Source: Patescibacteria group bacterium (GTDB lineage: Bacteria; Patescibacteriota; Minisyncoccia; Phycocordibacterales; Phycocordibacteraceae). Taken from it: DNA of 41,194 nt. Made by a program: the position numbers and the translations under genes. Under the pieces are notes generated by a model. That model worked only from the letters and a program-made list of their open reading frames with translations, did no database searches and had not been told where the DNA came from. The stretch is taken from assembly GCA_019752595.1 (NCBI GenBank), contig JAIELV010000001.1, positions 790,240 to 831,433 of the forward strand. Reading direction: 5' to 3'. Below, piece by piece: positions 15,914-24,300 of this stretch (its first letter is position 1; each line of letters starts with the position of its first letter).

Positions 15914-17245
15914 ATGAAGAATTGGAAGCCTTTTTTTGATGGTAAAAAAATAACGGTTATGGGTCTCGGCCTGTTGGGGCGAGGGGTAGGGGACGTGAAG
16001 TTTCTTGCCGAAAACGGAGCCCAGCTCACGGTGACCGACTTGAAGTCAGAGGCGGACCTTGAAAGCTCCATTGCGGAACTTCGGCGTTTTTCAGATATTG
16101 CGTATCGGTTTGGGCGGCATGATGAAGAAGATTTTCAGGGTAGAGATTATATTCTCAAAGCAGCAAGTGTGCCCCTGAAGTCTCCCTACATAGATACGGC
16201 GCGCGCTTCGGGGGTGCCTGTAAAGATGAGTGCCTCGTTGTTTGCGGAACTTTCAGGTATTCCGATGATGGGCGTTACGGGAACGCGTGGTAAATCAACC
16301 GTGACGCATCTTTTGCATGCAATGCTGAAAGAGGCGGGGCACGATGCAATCTTGGGGGGCAATGTGCGCGGTGTTTCAAATCTCGCACTTTTGAATAAGG
16401 TGACAGACGATTCGGTTGCGGTTTTTGAACTTGATTCGTGGCAATGCCAAGGGTTTGGTGAGGAAAAAATAAGTCCGCACATTGCAGTGTTCACGACGCT
16501 GTACCCAGACCATTTGAATTACTACAAAAATATGGACGAATATCTTGAGGATAAAGCACAGATATTCCTCCACCAGAATGAAAACGATTTTCTCATCCTC
16601 GGCCTTCCTGTTGCGAATCTGATACGAGAAAAATATGGTGACCGCATACGCTCAAAAATAATTGTTGCAGACCCTGGCGACTATCCGTCAGGATGGAATA
16701 TACGCATCGTTGGTACGCATAACCTACTGAATGCAGTGTGTGCGATTGAAGCGGCGAGAGCGTTCGGTGTTTCTGATACGTATATTAAACACGCGCTTGC
16801 CGAATTTCCTGGAGTCCCTGGAAGACTTGAACTCCTTCGCGAAGTGCGCGGTGTAAAAATTTATAACGACACAACATCAACAACGCCGATTGCAACACTT
16901 GCGGCACTTCACTCACTCCCTGGACTTCGCGTTGTTCTGATTGCAGGTGGAGCTGATAAAGGACTGGATATGTCGGAATTAGTCGAGGCACTTCCCGCGT
17001 ATGTGAAGAAATTAATTTTCTTGAAAGGCTCAGGAACGGAGCGTCTGATTGCGGCAAATCCGCAATTATTTGAAAGCGTGCCAGTTTACGATTCGCTCTC
17101 GGACGCACTTACGGATGCGGTCCACACGTCTCAAGCGGGGGACATCATTCTCTTCAGTCCTGGTTTTTCCTCTTCGGGGATGTTCAAAAACCAGTTTGAC
17201 CGCGGTGATCAGTTCAAGGATTTTGTGGAGGCGTTACCGCAATAA
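15914..17245 (+). CDS. murD: UDP-N-acetylmuramoyl-L-alanine-glutamate ligase, MurD-like copy 1
   Basis: MGLGLLGRGVGDVKFLAENGAQLTVTD...MGVTGTRGKSTVTHLLHAML...DSWQCQGFG...YPDHLNYYKNMDEYLEDKAQIF...IYNDTTSTTPIATLAAL. Start refined from 15905. Confidence 0.88.
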   Translation: MKNWKPFFDGKKITVMGLGLLGRGVGDVKFLAENGAQLTVTDLKSEADLESSIAELRRFSDIAYRFGRHDEEDFQGRDYILKAASVPLKSPYIDTARASGVPVKMSASLFAELSGIPMMGVTGTRGKSTVTHLLHAMLKEAGHDAILGGNVRGVSNLALLNKVTDDSVAVFELDSWQCQGFGEEKISPHIAVFTTLYPDHLNYYKNMDEYLEDKAQIFLHQNENDFLILGLPVANLIREKYGDRIRSKIIVADPGDYPSGWNIRIVGTHNLLNAVCAIEAARAFGVSDTYIKHALAEFPGVPGRLELLREVRGVKIYNDTTSTTPIATLAALHSLPGLRVVLIAGGADKGLDMSELVEALPAYVKKLIFLKGSGTERLIAANPQLFESVPVYDSLSDALTDAVHTSQAGDIILFSPGFSSSGMFKNQFDRGDQFKDFVEALPQ

Positions 17246-17297
17246 ATCGTCGATACAGAAAGTTTTTTGTTGCGTTTTGCATTGTGGTCACAGCGGG

Positions 17298-17303
17298 TAC
17301 AAT
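17298..17303 (+). promoter_or_regulatory. -10 TACAAT, 6 nt before ATG 17310
   Basis: TACAAT-GGCGAC-ATG. Confidence 0.55.
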
Positions 17304-17309
17304 GGCGAC

Positions 17310-18614
17310 ATGCAGGGCATACAACCGCTTGCGGAAACGTTTTATTTCGAACGTTTTTCGATTACACCTGGGGGTGTAGACTTTCTCTATACGACTGACG
17401 CGGGGCATTCTTTTACCCATACAGTGGAATTCAGCATACCTTCCGAGTCCGTTCCTGCACTTAAGCCTGCGGTTTTTGCCCTGGGGATGGCAGAACTCTC
17501 GCATTACTGGAAAGCAATTCTTGCACCGCGCATCGTGATACGCGCAGGGGCGCTGACCGATTGGCAAAAAAGATTCTGGGAAAACCTCTACCTGAAAGGC
17601 TTAGGAGAATTTTTCTATGTTAACGGAATTGATTTCCGTGGAATTCTTCAGGTTGAGCATTCACCTGATGCGCCGCTGATTTCTCCAACTTCGGGCGCAT
17701 CTGAAAATAAAATCCTTGTTCCATTTGGTGGGGGAAAAGATTCGCTGGTGACGGGCGAGATGCTGAAAAAAATAGGAAAAAATTTTTCTTGGTTTGAACT
17801 GGAACCGTTGCCGTTTGGGAAAAAACTTATGGAGCTTTCAGGAGTGACGAAAACTGTTGCGTTCAAGCGAGATGTAGGAAAGAATTTTGCGCCAATTCTT
17901 GACCTTGTTAGGAAAGGCGCGCCAAACGGGCATGTTCCGATTACCGCTACGTACATTTTCTCAGCCACTGTTGCTGCAAAAGCATTCGGGTATACGGATA
18001 TAGCGCTATCTCTTGAACGGAGCGCCGATTTCGGTAATGTAGAGTATCTCGGGACAGTCATTAATCATCAGTATTCAAAGAGTTTTGAGTTTGAAAGTGC
18101 TGTCGCTGAATACGTAACGACGTACGTGGACCCGAATATAAAAATTTTCTCTTTGTTACGCCCGCTGTACGAACTGCAGATTATAAAAGAATTTACCGCA
18201 CATCAGAAATATTTCCACGCGTTTGTCTCATGCAACCGTGGTTTGAAGTCTTCTTCATGGTGTGGGGAGTGCGCAAAATGCGCGTTCATGTTTGCGGGGC
18301 TCTCCGCGTTTCTACCGCCGCTGGAAGTTGTCTCCATATTTGGTAAAAATCTTTTTCAAGACGAAAAACTCATACCGCTTTACCGTGACATGATAGGAAA
18401 GGGGAGTATGAAGCCGTTTGATTGCGTAGGGACGTTTGAAGAAAATCTGTTAGCGCTCTATCTCTCTGCTGAAAATTATAAAAAAGCTGAAATCGTTTTC
18501 CCTGTAGTACTGGCGAGTCTTCCTGTAGAAGAAGGTGCACAGCATACCCACCTCCTTGACGCATTTGGAGAGCACGCGATTCCTTTGTCGTACCAATCAG
18601 CATGGATAAAATAG
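17310..18614 (+). CDS. murL: MurL-like UDP-MurNAc-L-Ala-L-Glu epimerase
   Basis: KILVPFGGGKDSLVTGEMLKK...NGHVPITATYIFSATVAAKAFGYTDIALSLERSADFGNVEYLGTVINHQYSKSFEFESAV...CNRGLKSSSWCGECAKCAFMFAGLSAFL; resembles MurL, and lies between two MurD-like ligases. Start refined from 17049. Confidence 0.8.
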   Translation: MQGIQPLAETFYFERFSITPGGVDFLYTTDAGHSFTHTVEFSIPSESVPALKPAVFALGMAELSHYWKAILAPRIVIRAGALTDWQKRFWENLYLKGLGEFFYVNGIDFRGILQVEHSPDAPLISPTSGASENKILVPFGGGKDSLVTGEMLKKIGKNFSWFELEPLPFGKKLMELSGVTKTVAFKRDVGKNFAPILDLVRKGAPNGHVPITATYIFSATVAAKAFGYTDIALSLERSADFGNVEYLGTVINHQYSKSFEFESAVAEYVTTYVDPNIKIFSLLRPLYELQIIKEFTAHQKYFHAFVSCNRGLKSSSWCGECAKCAFMFAGLSAFLPPLEVVSIFGKNLFQDEKLIPLYRDMIGKGSMKPFDCVGTFEENLLALYLSAENYKKAEIVFPVVLASLPVEEGAQHTHLLDAFGEHAIPLSYQSAWIK

Positions 18615-19798
18615 CAATTGCAGGATTCGGACTTGAAGGAAGAGCGCTCTATGAGCTTTTGAAGGAGGGCGCAGATATTCATGTTTTTGACGAAGCGCCC
18701 GTTGAAGTGCCTTCTGGAGTCGAGTTCCACCCCACGCTCGTGATACCTGCGGATTTCGGAGTCGTGTATAAAAGTCCTGGCATACCAACTGCGAAACTTT
18801 CACTCACCTCTCCTCGAACGCGCGTCTCAACCCTTATGGATGTGGTGCTTGAAAAAGTCGGCTCGCGCGCGGTCGGCGTTACGGGCACTAAAGGGAAGAG
18901 TACCGTTGTGTCTCTGATACATCGCATTCTTCGTGGCGCGGGAAAAGAGAGCGTACTTTTCGGGAACATAGGCGTTGCTGATACCGCGCTTTTGAAATCC
19001 GCTCGCCCTGAAACGTTATTTGTTATAGAGATGTCCAGTTATCAGCTGGAGCATGTGTCCACATCGCCACACATCGCAGTTGTAACTGGTTTTTATCAGG
19101 AACACCTTGACCATCACGGCTCACTTGAGAAGTATCGGGATGCAAAATTCAATATTTCACGCTTTCAGTTAGCAGAGGACGTGCTTATAAACGGGGCGGA
19201 TATAGATTTCCCCGGAGAAGGACGTCGCATCGTTCTTGATTCAAGTTTACATTTTGAAACGAAACTCTTGGGAGAACATAATCAGAAAAATTGCGCGCTG
19301 GCTTTTTCGGCTGCACTCGCACTCGGAGTTTCAGAGGAGGATGCTCGTAAACATATTGCGACATTTGAACCGCTTCCGTACCGTCTTGAACACCTCGGCG
19401 TGCATAAGGGTATTACTTTTTACGACGATTCACTCGCGACGATTCCCGAAGCGACCCTCGCCTCCCTAGGGGCACTTGAACGCGTTGATACTCTCATAGT
19501 CGGCGGGCAAGACAGGGGGATTTCATTTAACGCGTTCAGCGAAGCCCTGGCCGCATCGGCCGTAAAAACCCTTGTCTCGTTCCCTGAAACTGGTCCGATG
19601 ATTACAGAAGGTATTGTGGGGAAAGAGATAGTTCACGCTTCCTCTATGGAAGAGGCTGTTCGTGCTGCATACCGCTGTACCCCCGAAGGAGGTACGGTAC
19701 TCTTATCAAACGCATCCCCGAGCTTCAATATGTTTAAAGATTATAAAGATAAGAGTGCTCAGTATCGGCATTGGATACAGACACTCGCGGACGTATGA
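18602..19798 (+). CDS. murD: Mur ligase, MurD-like copy 2
   Basis: KIAIAGFGLEGRALYELLKEGADIHVFDEAP...VGVTGTKGKSTVVSLIHRIL...EMSSYQLEHVSTSPHIAVVTGFYQEHLDHHGSLEKYRDAK...FYDDSLATIPEATLASL. Confidence 0.85.
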   Translation: MDKIAIAGFGLEGRALYELLKEGADIHVFDEAPVEVPSGVEFHPTLVIPADFGVVYKSPGIPTAKLSLTSPRTRVSTLMDVVLEKVGSRAVGVTGTKGKSTVVSLIHRILRGAGKESVLFGNIGVADTALLKSARPETLFVIEMSSYQLEHVSTSPHIAVVTGFYQEHLDHHGSLEKYRDAKFNISRFQLAEDVLINGADIDFPGEGRRIVLDSSLHFETKLLGEHNQKNCALAFSAALALGVSEEDARKHIATFEPLPYRLEHLGVHKGITFYDDSLATIPEATLASLGALERVDTLIVGGQDRGISFNAFSEALAASAVKTLVSFPETGPMITEGIVGKEIVHASSMEEAVRAAYRCTPEGGTVLLSNASPSFNMFKDYKDKSAQYRHWIQTLADV

Positions 19799-20493
19799 AA
19801 AAAATTCTTGTTTTTCAACACATTAAGCGCGAACACCCAAGTTTGGTAGCGGAATACGCGGCGGAGCGTGGCATCACCCTAGATATTATTCCGCTGTATG
19901 ACACGCACACCATACCCAAAGTTTCCGACTACGACGCCCTCGTTGTCCTTGGCGGTTCTATGGGGGTATACGAAGAGTATCCAGGGAAGGTGGACGAGCT
20001 CTCGGCAATCAGCGCGCACATAGGTACCGTCCCCATGCTTGGCATCTGTCTCGGTGCCCAGCTTTTGGCCCACGCACTTGGTGCGAAAGTGTATCCGTAT
20101 TTCAAGGAAGGAAAACGATGTAAAGAAATCGGCTATTACGACGTTCAACTGACTCCTGAAGGAGTACAAAGCCCACTGTTTCAAGGCTTCGCACACACCT
20201 TTCCCGTGTTGCAGTGGCACGGTGATACTTTTGATATGCCAGAAGGCGCAGCACTTTTGGTAACAGACGCGACGTGTCCGCACCAGGCATTTTCATGGAA
20301 GAACGCATACGGCGTGCAGTTTCATGTCGAAGCGACACCAGAAATCGTGTCTGACTGGCTTCACGAAGACCGCGAGTGGGCAAGTGCGGATTTTTCTTTG
20401 AATGACCGCGCGATTGCAGAGCGTGCACAACTGCTCGCGCCTGCTATGCACGAGCAGTGTTATCGTCTTATGGATAATTTTCTATCCGTATGA
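19795..20493 (+). CDS. Class I glutamine amidotransferase
   Basis: YDALVVLGGSMGVYEEYPG...MLGICLGAQLLAHALGAKVYP...FPVLQWHGDTFDMPEGA...YGVQFHVEATPEIV; Cys nucleophile (GICLGAQ) and His-x-Glu (FHVE). Start refined from 19771. Confidence 0.9.
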   Translation: MKKILVFQHIKREHPSLVAEYAAERGITLDIIPLYDTHTIPKVSDYDALVVLGGSMGVYEEYPGKVDELSAISAHIGTVPMLGICLGAQLLAHALGAKVYPYFKEGKRCKEIGYYDVQLTPEGVQSPLFQGFAHTFPVLQWHGDTFDMPEGAALLVTDATCPHQAFSWKNAYGVQFHVEATPEIVSDWLHEDREWASADFSLNDRAIAERAQLLAPAMHEQCYRLMDNFLSV

Positions 20494-21776
20494 GACGTAT
20501 ACATATGATTGGTATCGGGGGAATCGGTATGAGCGCTTTAGCACAGTTCTATTTTTTGAATGGAGAGTCCGTTTCTGGGTCGGATAGGGAAGCCTCGCCG
20601 ACAACTGAACTGTTAGAGAAAAAAGGACTTCGTGTCCATATAGGTCACAACGCTTCGAATATTCCAGAAGGCACTGAGCTGGTGGTGTATTCGGATGCCG
20701 TATGGCCAGACACGCCCGAGCGTCTGCGCGCGACCGAGCTTGGCATTCCACAAATTTCCTACTTCGAAGCACTTGGCGAGGAGACCAGGGGAAGGACAAC
20801 GCTTGCGGTCACGGGTACGCACGGAAAAACAACCACAACTGCGATGCTTGCGCACATTCTCCGTGAGGCGGGGAAACAGCCAACTGCGGTCGTGGGTTCG
20901 ATTGTGCAAGACTTTGGTTCAAATTTTCTCGCGGGAGATTTAAATCTTTTTGTGGTTGAAGGATGCGAGTACAAGGACCACGTGTTGAAACTCTCGCCTA
21001 AGATTTTGGTTTTGACGAATGCTGAGTGGGACCACACCGATTGGTTCCCGACGTTTGAAGCAATGCAGGGGATGTTCCGTAAGGCTATTCTCGCGGTTCC
21101 TGCTGATGGGGCAATCATTACGAATGTGAATCATCCGAACATTGCACCACTCCTGACTGATGTTCGCGCACGAGTTATTGATTACACCAAAGAGAATGCG
21201 CCAAAGCTAACGCTTGAGGGGGAGTTCAATAAAATGAACGCACGCGCTGCGAAAGCAGCTGCGAAGGCGTATGCGCCAGATATTTCCGATGAAACAATTG
21301 ATACCGCACTTTCTAAATTCAGAGGAACATGGAGGCGTTTTGAATACAAAGGAGTCGCCGAAAGTGGTGCAATAGTGTACGACGATTACGGGCATCATCC
21401 GACGGCAATCAAAGCAACACTAGAAGCGCTTCGCGCGAAACATCCTGATAAGAAAATCAGCCTGGTGTTTCATCCGCACCTCTACACACGAACACGCGAT
21501 TTGTTTAATGAATTTGTAGAAGAACTTTCCCGTTCAGATAAAGTAATTTTGGTCCCGATTTATCCTGCGCGTGAAGAACCCATTCCTGGTGTTACTTCAG
21601 ACGCACTCGCAAGCGCAATTGCGAAGAAAAACAAAAATGTCCTCGCGCTTCATTCTTTCGAGGAGATAGAAGCCGAACTGAGGAAGACGGCATCTCCTGA
21701 AGATGTCATTATGACCATCGGAGCTGGAGATATCTATAAGGTAGCCGATAATCTTGTGCGTTCTCCAAAGAAATAA
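20490..21776 (+). CDS. murC: UDP-N-acetylmuramate-L-alanine ligase
   Basis: IHMIGIGGIGMSALAQFYFLNGESVSGSDRE...LAVTGTHGKTTTTAMLAHILREAG...VYDDYGHHPTAIKATLEALRAKHPDKKISLVFHPHLYTRTRDLF. Confidence 0.93.
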   Translation: MRRIHMIGIGGIGMSALAQFYFLNGESVSGSDREASPTTELLEKKGLRVHIGHNASNIPEGTELVVYSDAVWPDTPERLRATELGIPQISYFEALGEETRGRTTLAVTGTHGKTTTTAMLAHILREAGKQPTAVVGSIVQDFGSNFLAGDLNLFVVEGCEYKDHVLKLSPKILVLTNAEWDHTDWFPTFEAMQGMFRKAILAVPADGAIITNVNHPNIAPLLTDVRARVIDYTKENAPKLTLEGEFNKMNARAAKAAAKAYAPDISDETIDTALSKFRGTWRRFEYKGVAESGAIVYDDYGHHPTAIKATLEALRAKHPDKKISLVFHPHLYTRTRDLFNEFVEELSRSDKVILVPIYPAREEPIPGVTSDALASAIAKKNKNVLALHSFEEIEAELRKTASPEDVIMTIGAGDIYKVADNLVRSPKK

Positions 21777-21807
21777 CATTCTATAATTCTCGAGAATTAT
21801 AGAATGT
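21776..21807. repeat. Perfect 32-bp palindrome ACATTCTATAATTCTC|GAGAATTATAGAATGT
   Basis: Arms exact reverse complements; upstream of the HTH gene, in the murC-HTH gap. Confidence 0.96.
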
Positions 21808-21820
21808 AAAAGAGACATGA

Positions 21821-21826
21821 TAGTAT
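21821..21826 (+). promoter_or_regulatory. -10 TAGTAT, 7 nt before ATG 21834
   Basis: TAGTAT-TCAAAAT-ATG. Confidence 0.4.
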
Positions 21827-21833
21827 TCAAAAT

Positions 21834-22115
21834 ATGAAAACAAGCTCATACAAAAGGTTAGAACGCGTCGTACGCGGATTCTCTAATCATCGCCGCATTC
21901 AAATGTTGTTTTCTCTCAAAGAACACCCAGAACTTTCTGTAGGGGAGATTGCAGAAAAATTGAAAATTAATCTGAAAACCGCTGCAGCACATGTACAAAA
22001 ACTTGCTATTGCAGGCCTTGTGTTAAAAAGAAACGAAGGAAGTGTGGTGCGACATAAAATTACTGCACGCGCTGAAAACATTCTTAAATTCTTGAGAATT
22101 ATAGAATTAACATGA
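21834..22115 (+). CDS. ArsR-like winged-helix transcriptional regulator
   Basis: NHRRIQMLFSLKEHPELSVGEIAEKLKINLKTAAAHVQKLAIAGLVLKRNEGSVVRHKITARAENILKFL; clear wHTH. Confidence 0.85.
   Translation: MKTSSYKRLERVVRGFSNHRRIQMLFSLKEHPELSVGEIAEKLKINLKTAAAHVQKLAIAGLVLKRNEGSVVRHKITARAENILKFLRIIELT
22080..22107. repeat. Imperfect 28-bp palindrome ATTCTTAAATTCTT|GAGAATTATAGAAT, related to 21776..21807
   Basis: The right arm GAGAATTATAGAAT is identical over 14 nt to the right arm of the upstream palindrome; 11/14 arm positions pair. Lies in the 3' end of the HTH gene and overlaps a rsmI -10 (TATAGA 22100..22105). Confidence 0.85.
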
Positions 22116-22789
22116 GTGGAAAATTATCTGTTATCGCGACACCGATAGGGAATTTGGAGGACATGACGTTTCGAGCAGTTCGAACACTGAAAGAGTGCGA
22201 CGCAGTTTTATGTGAAGACACGCGGATGACTGCAAAGCTTTTACAGCGCTACGAAATCAAAAAACCAATGATTTCGTATCACGCCCACTCAAAGCTGACG
22301 AAAAACGAACGGGTGTTAGAAATGCTTGAGGAGGGGAAACACCTGGCACTCGTGTCGGACGCTGGTACGCCCGCAATCTCCGACCCTGGGGCACATCTGG
22401 TGAATATCGTACGTACGGAATTGCCCGAAACAAAAATAGAAGCAATAGCAGGGCCCTCGTCCTTAACGGCAGGGCTTTCGGTAGCAGGTATTCATGCTGA
22501 CCAGTTTCTTTTCTTGGGTTTTTTGCCTCACAAAAAGGGAAGGCAAAAGGCGCTTGATGAAGCCGTGCTTTCGAAACATACGGTTGTTTTTTTTGAGTCC
22601 CCGCATCGCATAGTGAAGCTTCTATCTGAAATAGAAAAACGCACACCCGAGAGGCGAGTAGCCGTTCTGCAGGAATTGACCAAGCTTTTCGAGAACGCTA
22701 CTATCGGGACCGTCACAGAGGTTTTGGCAAAATTTGAGTCTGGAGAAGTCCCTTCGCGCGGAGAATTTGTGGTGGTACTGTCTGCCTGA
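22112..22789 (+). CDS. rsmI: 16S rRNA (cytidine(1402)-2'-O)-methyltransferase
   Basis: GKLSVIATPIGNLEDMTFRAVRTLKECDAVLCEDTRMTAKLLQRYEI...LALVSDAGTPAISDPGAHLV...AIAGPSSLTAGLSVAGI; canonical RsmI. Confidence 0.95.
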   Translation: MSGKLSVIATPIGNLEDMTFRAVRTLKECDAVLCEDTRMTAKLLQRYEIKKPMISYHAHSKLTKNERVLEMLEEGKHLALVSDAGTPAISDPGAHLVNIVRTELPETKIEAIAGPSSLTAGLSVAGIHADQFLFLGFLPHKKGRQKALDEAVLSKHTVVFFESPHRIVKLLSEIEKRTPERRVAVLQELTKLFENATIGTVTEVLAKFESGEVPSRGEFVVVLSA

Positions 22790-22795
22790 TACAAT
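22790..22795 (+). promoter_or_regulatory. -10 TACAAT, 6 nt before ATG 22802
   Basis: TACAAT-TTACAC-ATG. Confidence 0.55.
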
Positions 22796-22801
22796 TTACA
22801 C

Positions 22802-23047
22802 ATGTCAAAAGCGGCAGCAATTATAGTGTTAGGTTTTTTCACCGCTTTTCTACCGTTCACTGGTTTTCCGTCTGTCGTAAAAATTACGCTCGCAGTTTTG
22901 TTCGGTCTCCTCATTATGGCGCTCGGTTTTTTAGTACGGCAGGAGCGAATTTGGCTTCTGCGCGCCCTTTCGACTGAGCATAAAACAGATGCCTACACAC
23001 AAAACTCCGCGCCATACGCGGCACCCGTTTCAGTTCAAAAAGTCTAG
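22802..23047 (+). CDS. Small two-TM membrane protein
   Basis: MSKAAAIIVLGFFTAFLPFTGFPSVVKITLAVLFGLLIMALGFLVRQERIW; own upstream -10. Confidence 0.6.
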   Translation: MSKAAAIIVLGFFTAFLPFTGFPSVVKITLAVLFGLLIMALGFLVRQERIWLLRALSTEHKTDAYTQNSAPYAAPVSVQKV

Positions 23048-24254
23048 CCTCTATCTTGCGCTCGGCGCGATAGCAGTCTGTGCTGGTGCTGTTTTTTATG
23101 TGCCTCATGAATGGAGAGCTTCTGTTGCTTCAGCACTTACCGCAACCACGGAACAGGGGGTTGTTCAGAATCAAAAACCGAAAGCGGAGCACGTTGCCCC
23201 GCCTGAACCACTGAAAGGGATTTACATGAGCCAATGCGTGGTGGGTACACCGAGTTTCCGTGAGAAACTAGTGAAGCTGATTGACGATACGGAATTGAAT
23301 GCGGTTATTATCGACATCAAGGATTACACAGGAAAAATTGCATTCACGACTGACAATCCCGCACTTGCGGATTCCGTGTCGGATGCGTGCGGTGCGCGCG
23401 ACATGCGCTCATTCGTACAAATGCTCCATGAAAAAGGGATTTATGTTATCGGCAGAATCACTGTCTTCCAGGATCCGTACTACACAGGAAAGCACCCCGA
23501 GTCTGCTGTAAAAAGCGCATCTACAGGAGGTGCCTGGAAAGATTATAAAGGACTCGCGTTTATCGATGTGTCGCATCGTCCGTACTGGGATTACGTTGTC
23601 GAACTTTCGCGCGAAGCGTATGAGGTTTTTGGTTTTGATGAATTGAATTACGACTACATCCGCTATCCGTCCGACGGTCCGATGAAAGATGCAGTCTATG
23701 TGAATCAGAATAAACCCGAAGCAGTAGAACTCTTCTGGAAATATCTTGCCGAGAAGGTGAAGCCAATTGGTGTCACCATGTCAGCCGATCTTTTCGGTAT
23801 GACCGCAACGAACACGGATGATTTGAATATTGGGCAACAACTTGAGCGCGCGCTTCCGCATTTTGATTACGTGATGCCGATGGTGTATCCGTCGCACTAT
23901 CCAAAAGGATTTAATAACTTGGGTAACCCGAACATGCATCCGTACGAAATCGTTCAATTTTCAATGGCAGAGGCAGCGAGACGCGCAACCGCAACACAGA
24001 CCGTGGTAAAAACACTTGGCGGAACAGCTATAGCTTCGACTTCACCACAGCTTTACACAAAACCTTCATTTTCTCCTCTGAAGTTGCGCACGTGGCTTCA
24101 GGATTTTGACTACGGAAAAGAGTATACAGTTGCCGATATAAAAGCACAGATACAGGGCACGTATGATGCAGGACTTACCAGTTGGATATTTTGGGACCCT
24201 GCAAATCGGTACGATTCTTTAAAAGCCGCGCTCGCCGAGGAGGGAACGCTCTAA
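22989..24254 (+). CDS. Putative glycoside hydrolase (DUF4015-like), membrane-anchored
   Basis: PEPLKGIYMSQCVVGTPSFREKLVKLIDDTELNAVIIDIKDYTGKIAF...YWDYVVELSREAYEVFGFDELNYDYIRYPSDG...MSADLFGMTATNTDDLNIGQQLE...VMPMVYPSHY. Confidence 0.8.
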   Translation: MPTHKTPRHTRHPFQFKKSSLYLALGAIAVCAGAVFYVPHEWRASVASALTATTEQGVVQNQKPKAEHVAPPEPLKGIYMSQCVVGTPSFREKLVKLIDDTELNAVIIDIKDYTGKIAFTTDNPALADSVSDACGARDMRSFVQMLHEKGIYVIGRITVFQDPYYTGKHPESAVKSASTGGAWKDYKGLAFIDVSHRPYWDYVVELSREAYEVFGFDELNYDYIRYPSDGPMKDAVYVNQNKPEAVELFWKYLAEKVKPIGVTMSADLFGMTATNTDDLNIGQQLERALPHFDYVMPMVYPSHYPKGFNNLGNPNMHPYEIVQFSMAEAARRATATQTVVKTLGGTAIASTSPQLYTKPSFSPLKLRTWLQDFDYGKEYTVADIKAQIQGTYDAGLTSWIFWDPANRYDSLKAALAEEGTL

Positions 24255-24288
24255 AACGCGCGGACTTCCCGTGCGCAAAAGAGCGCAC

Positions 24289-24294
24289 TATACT
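24289..24294 (+). promoter_or_regulatory. -10 TATACT, 6 nt before ATG 24301
   Basis: TATACT-GTCTCA-ATG. Confidence 0.6.
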
Positions 24295-24300
24295 GTCTCA

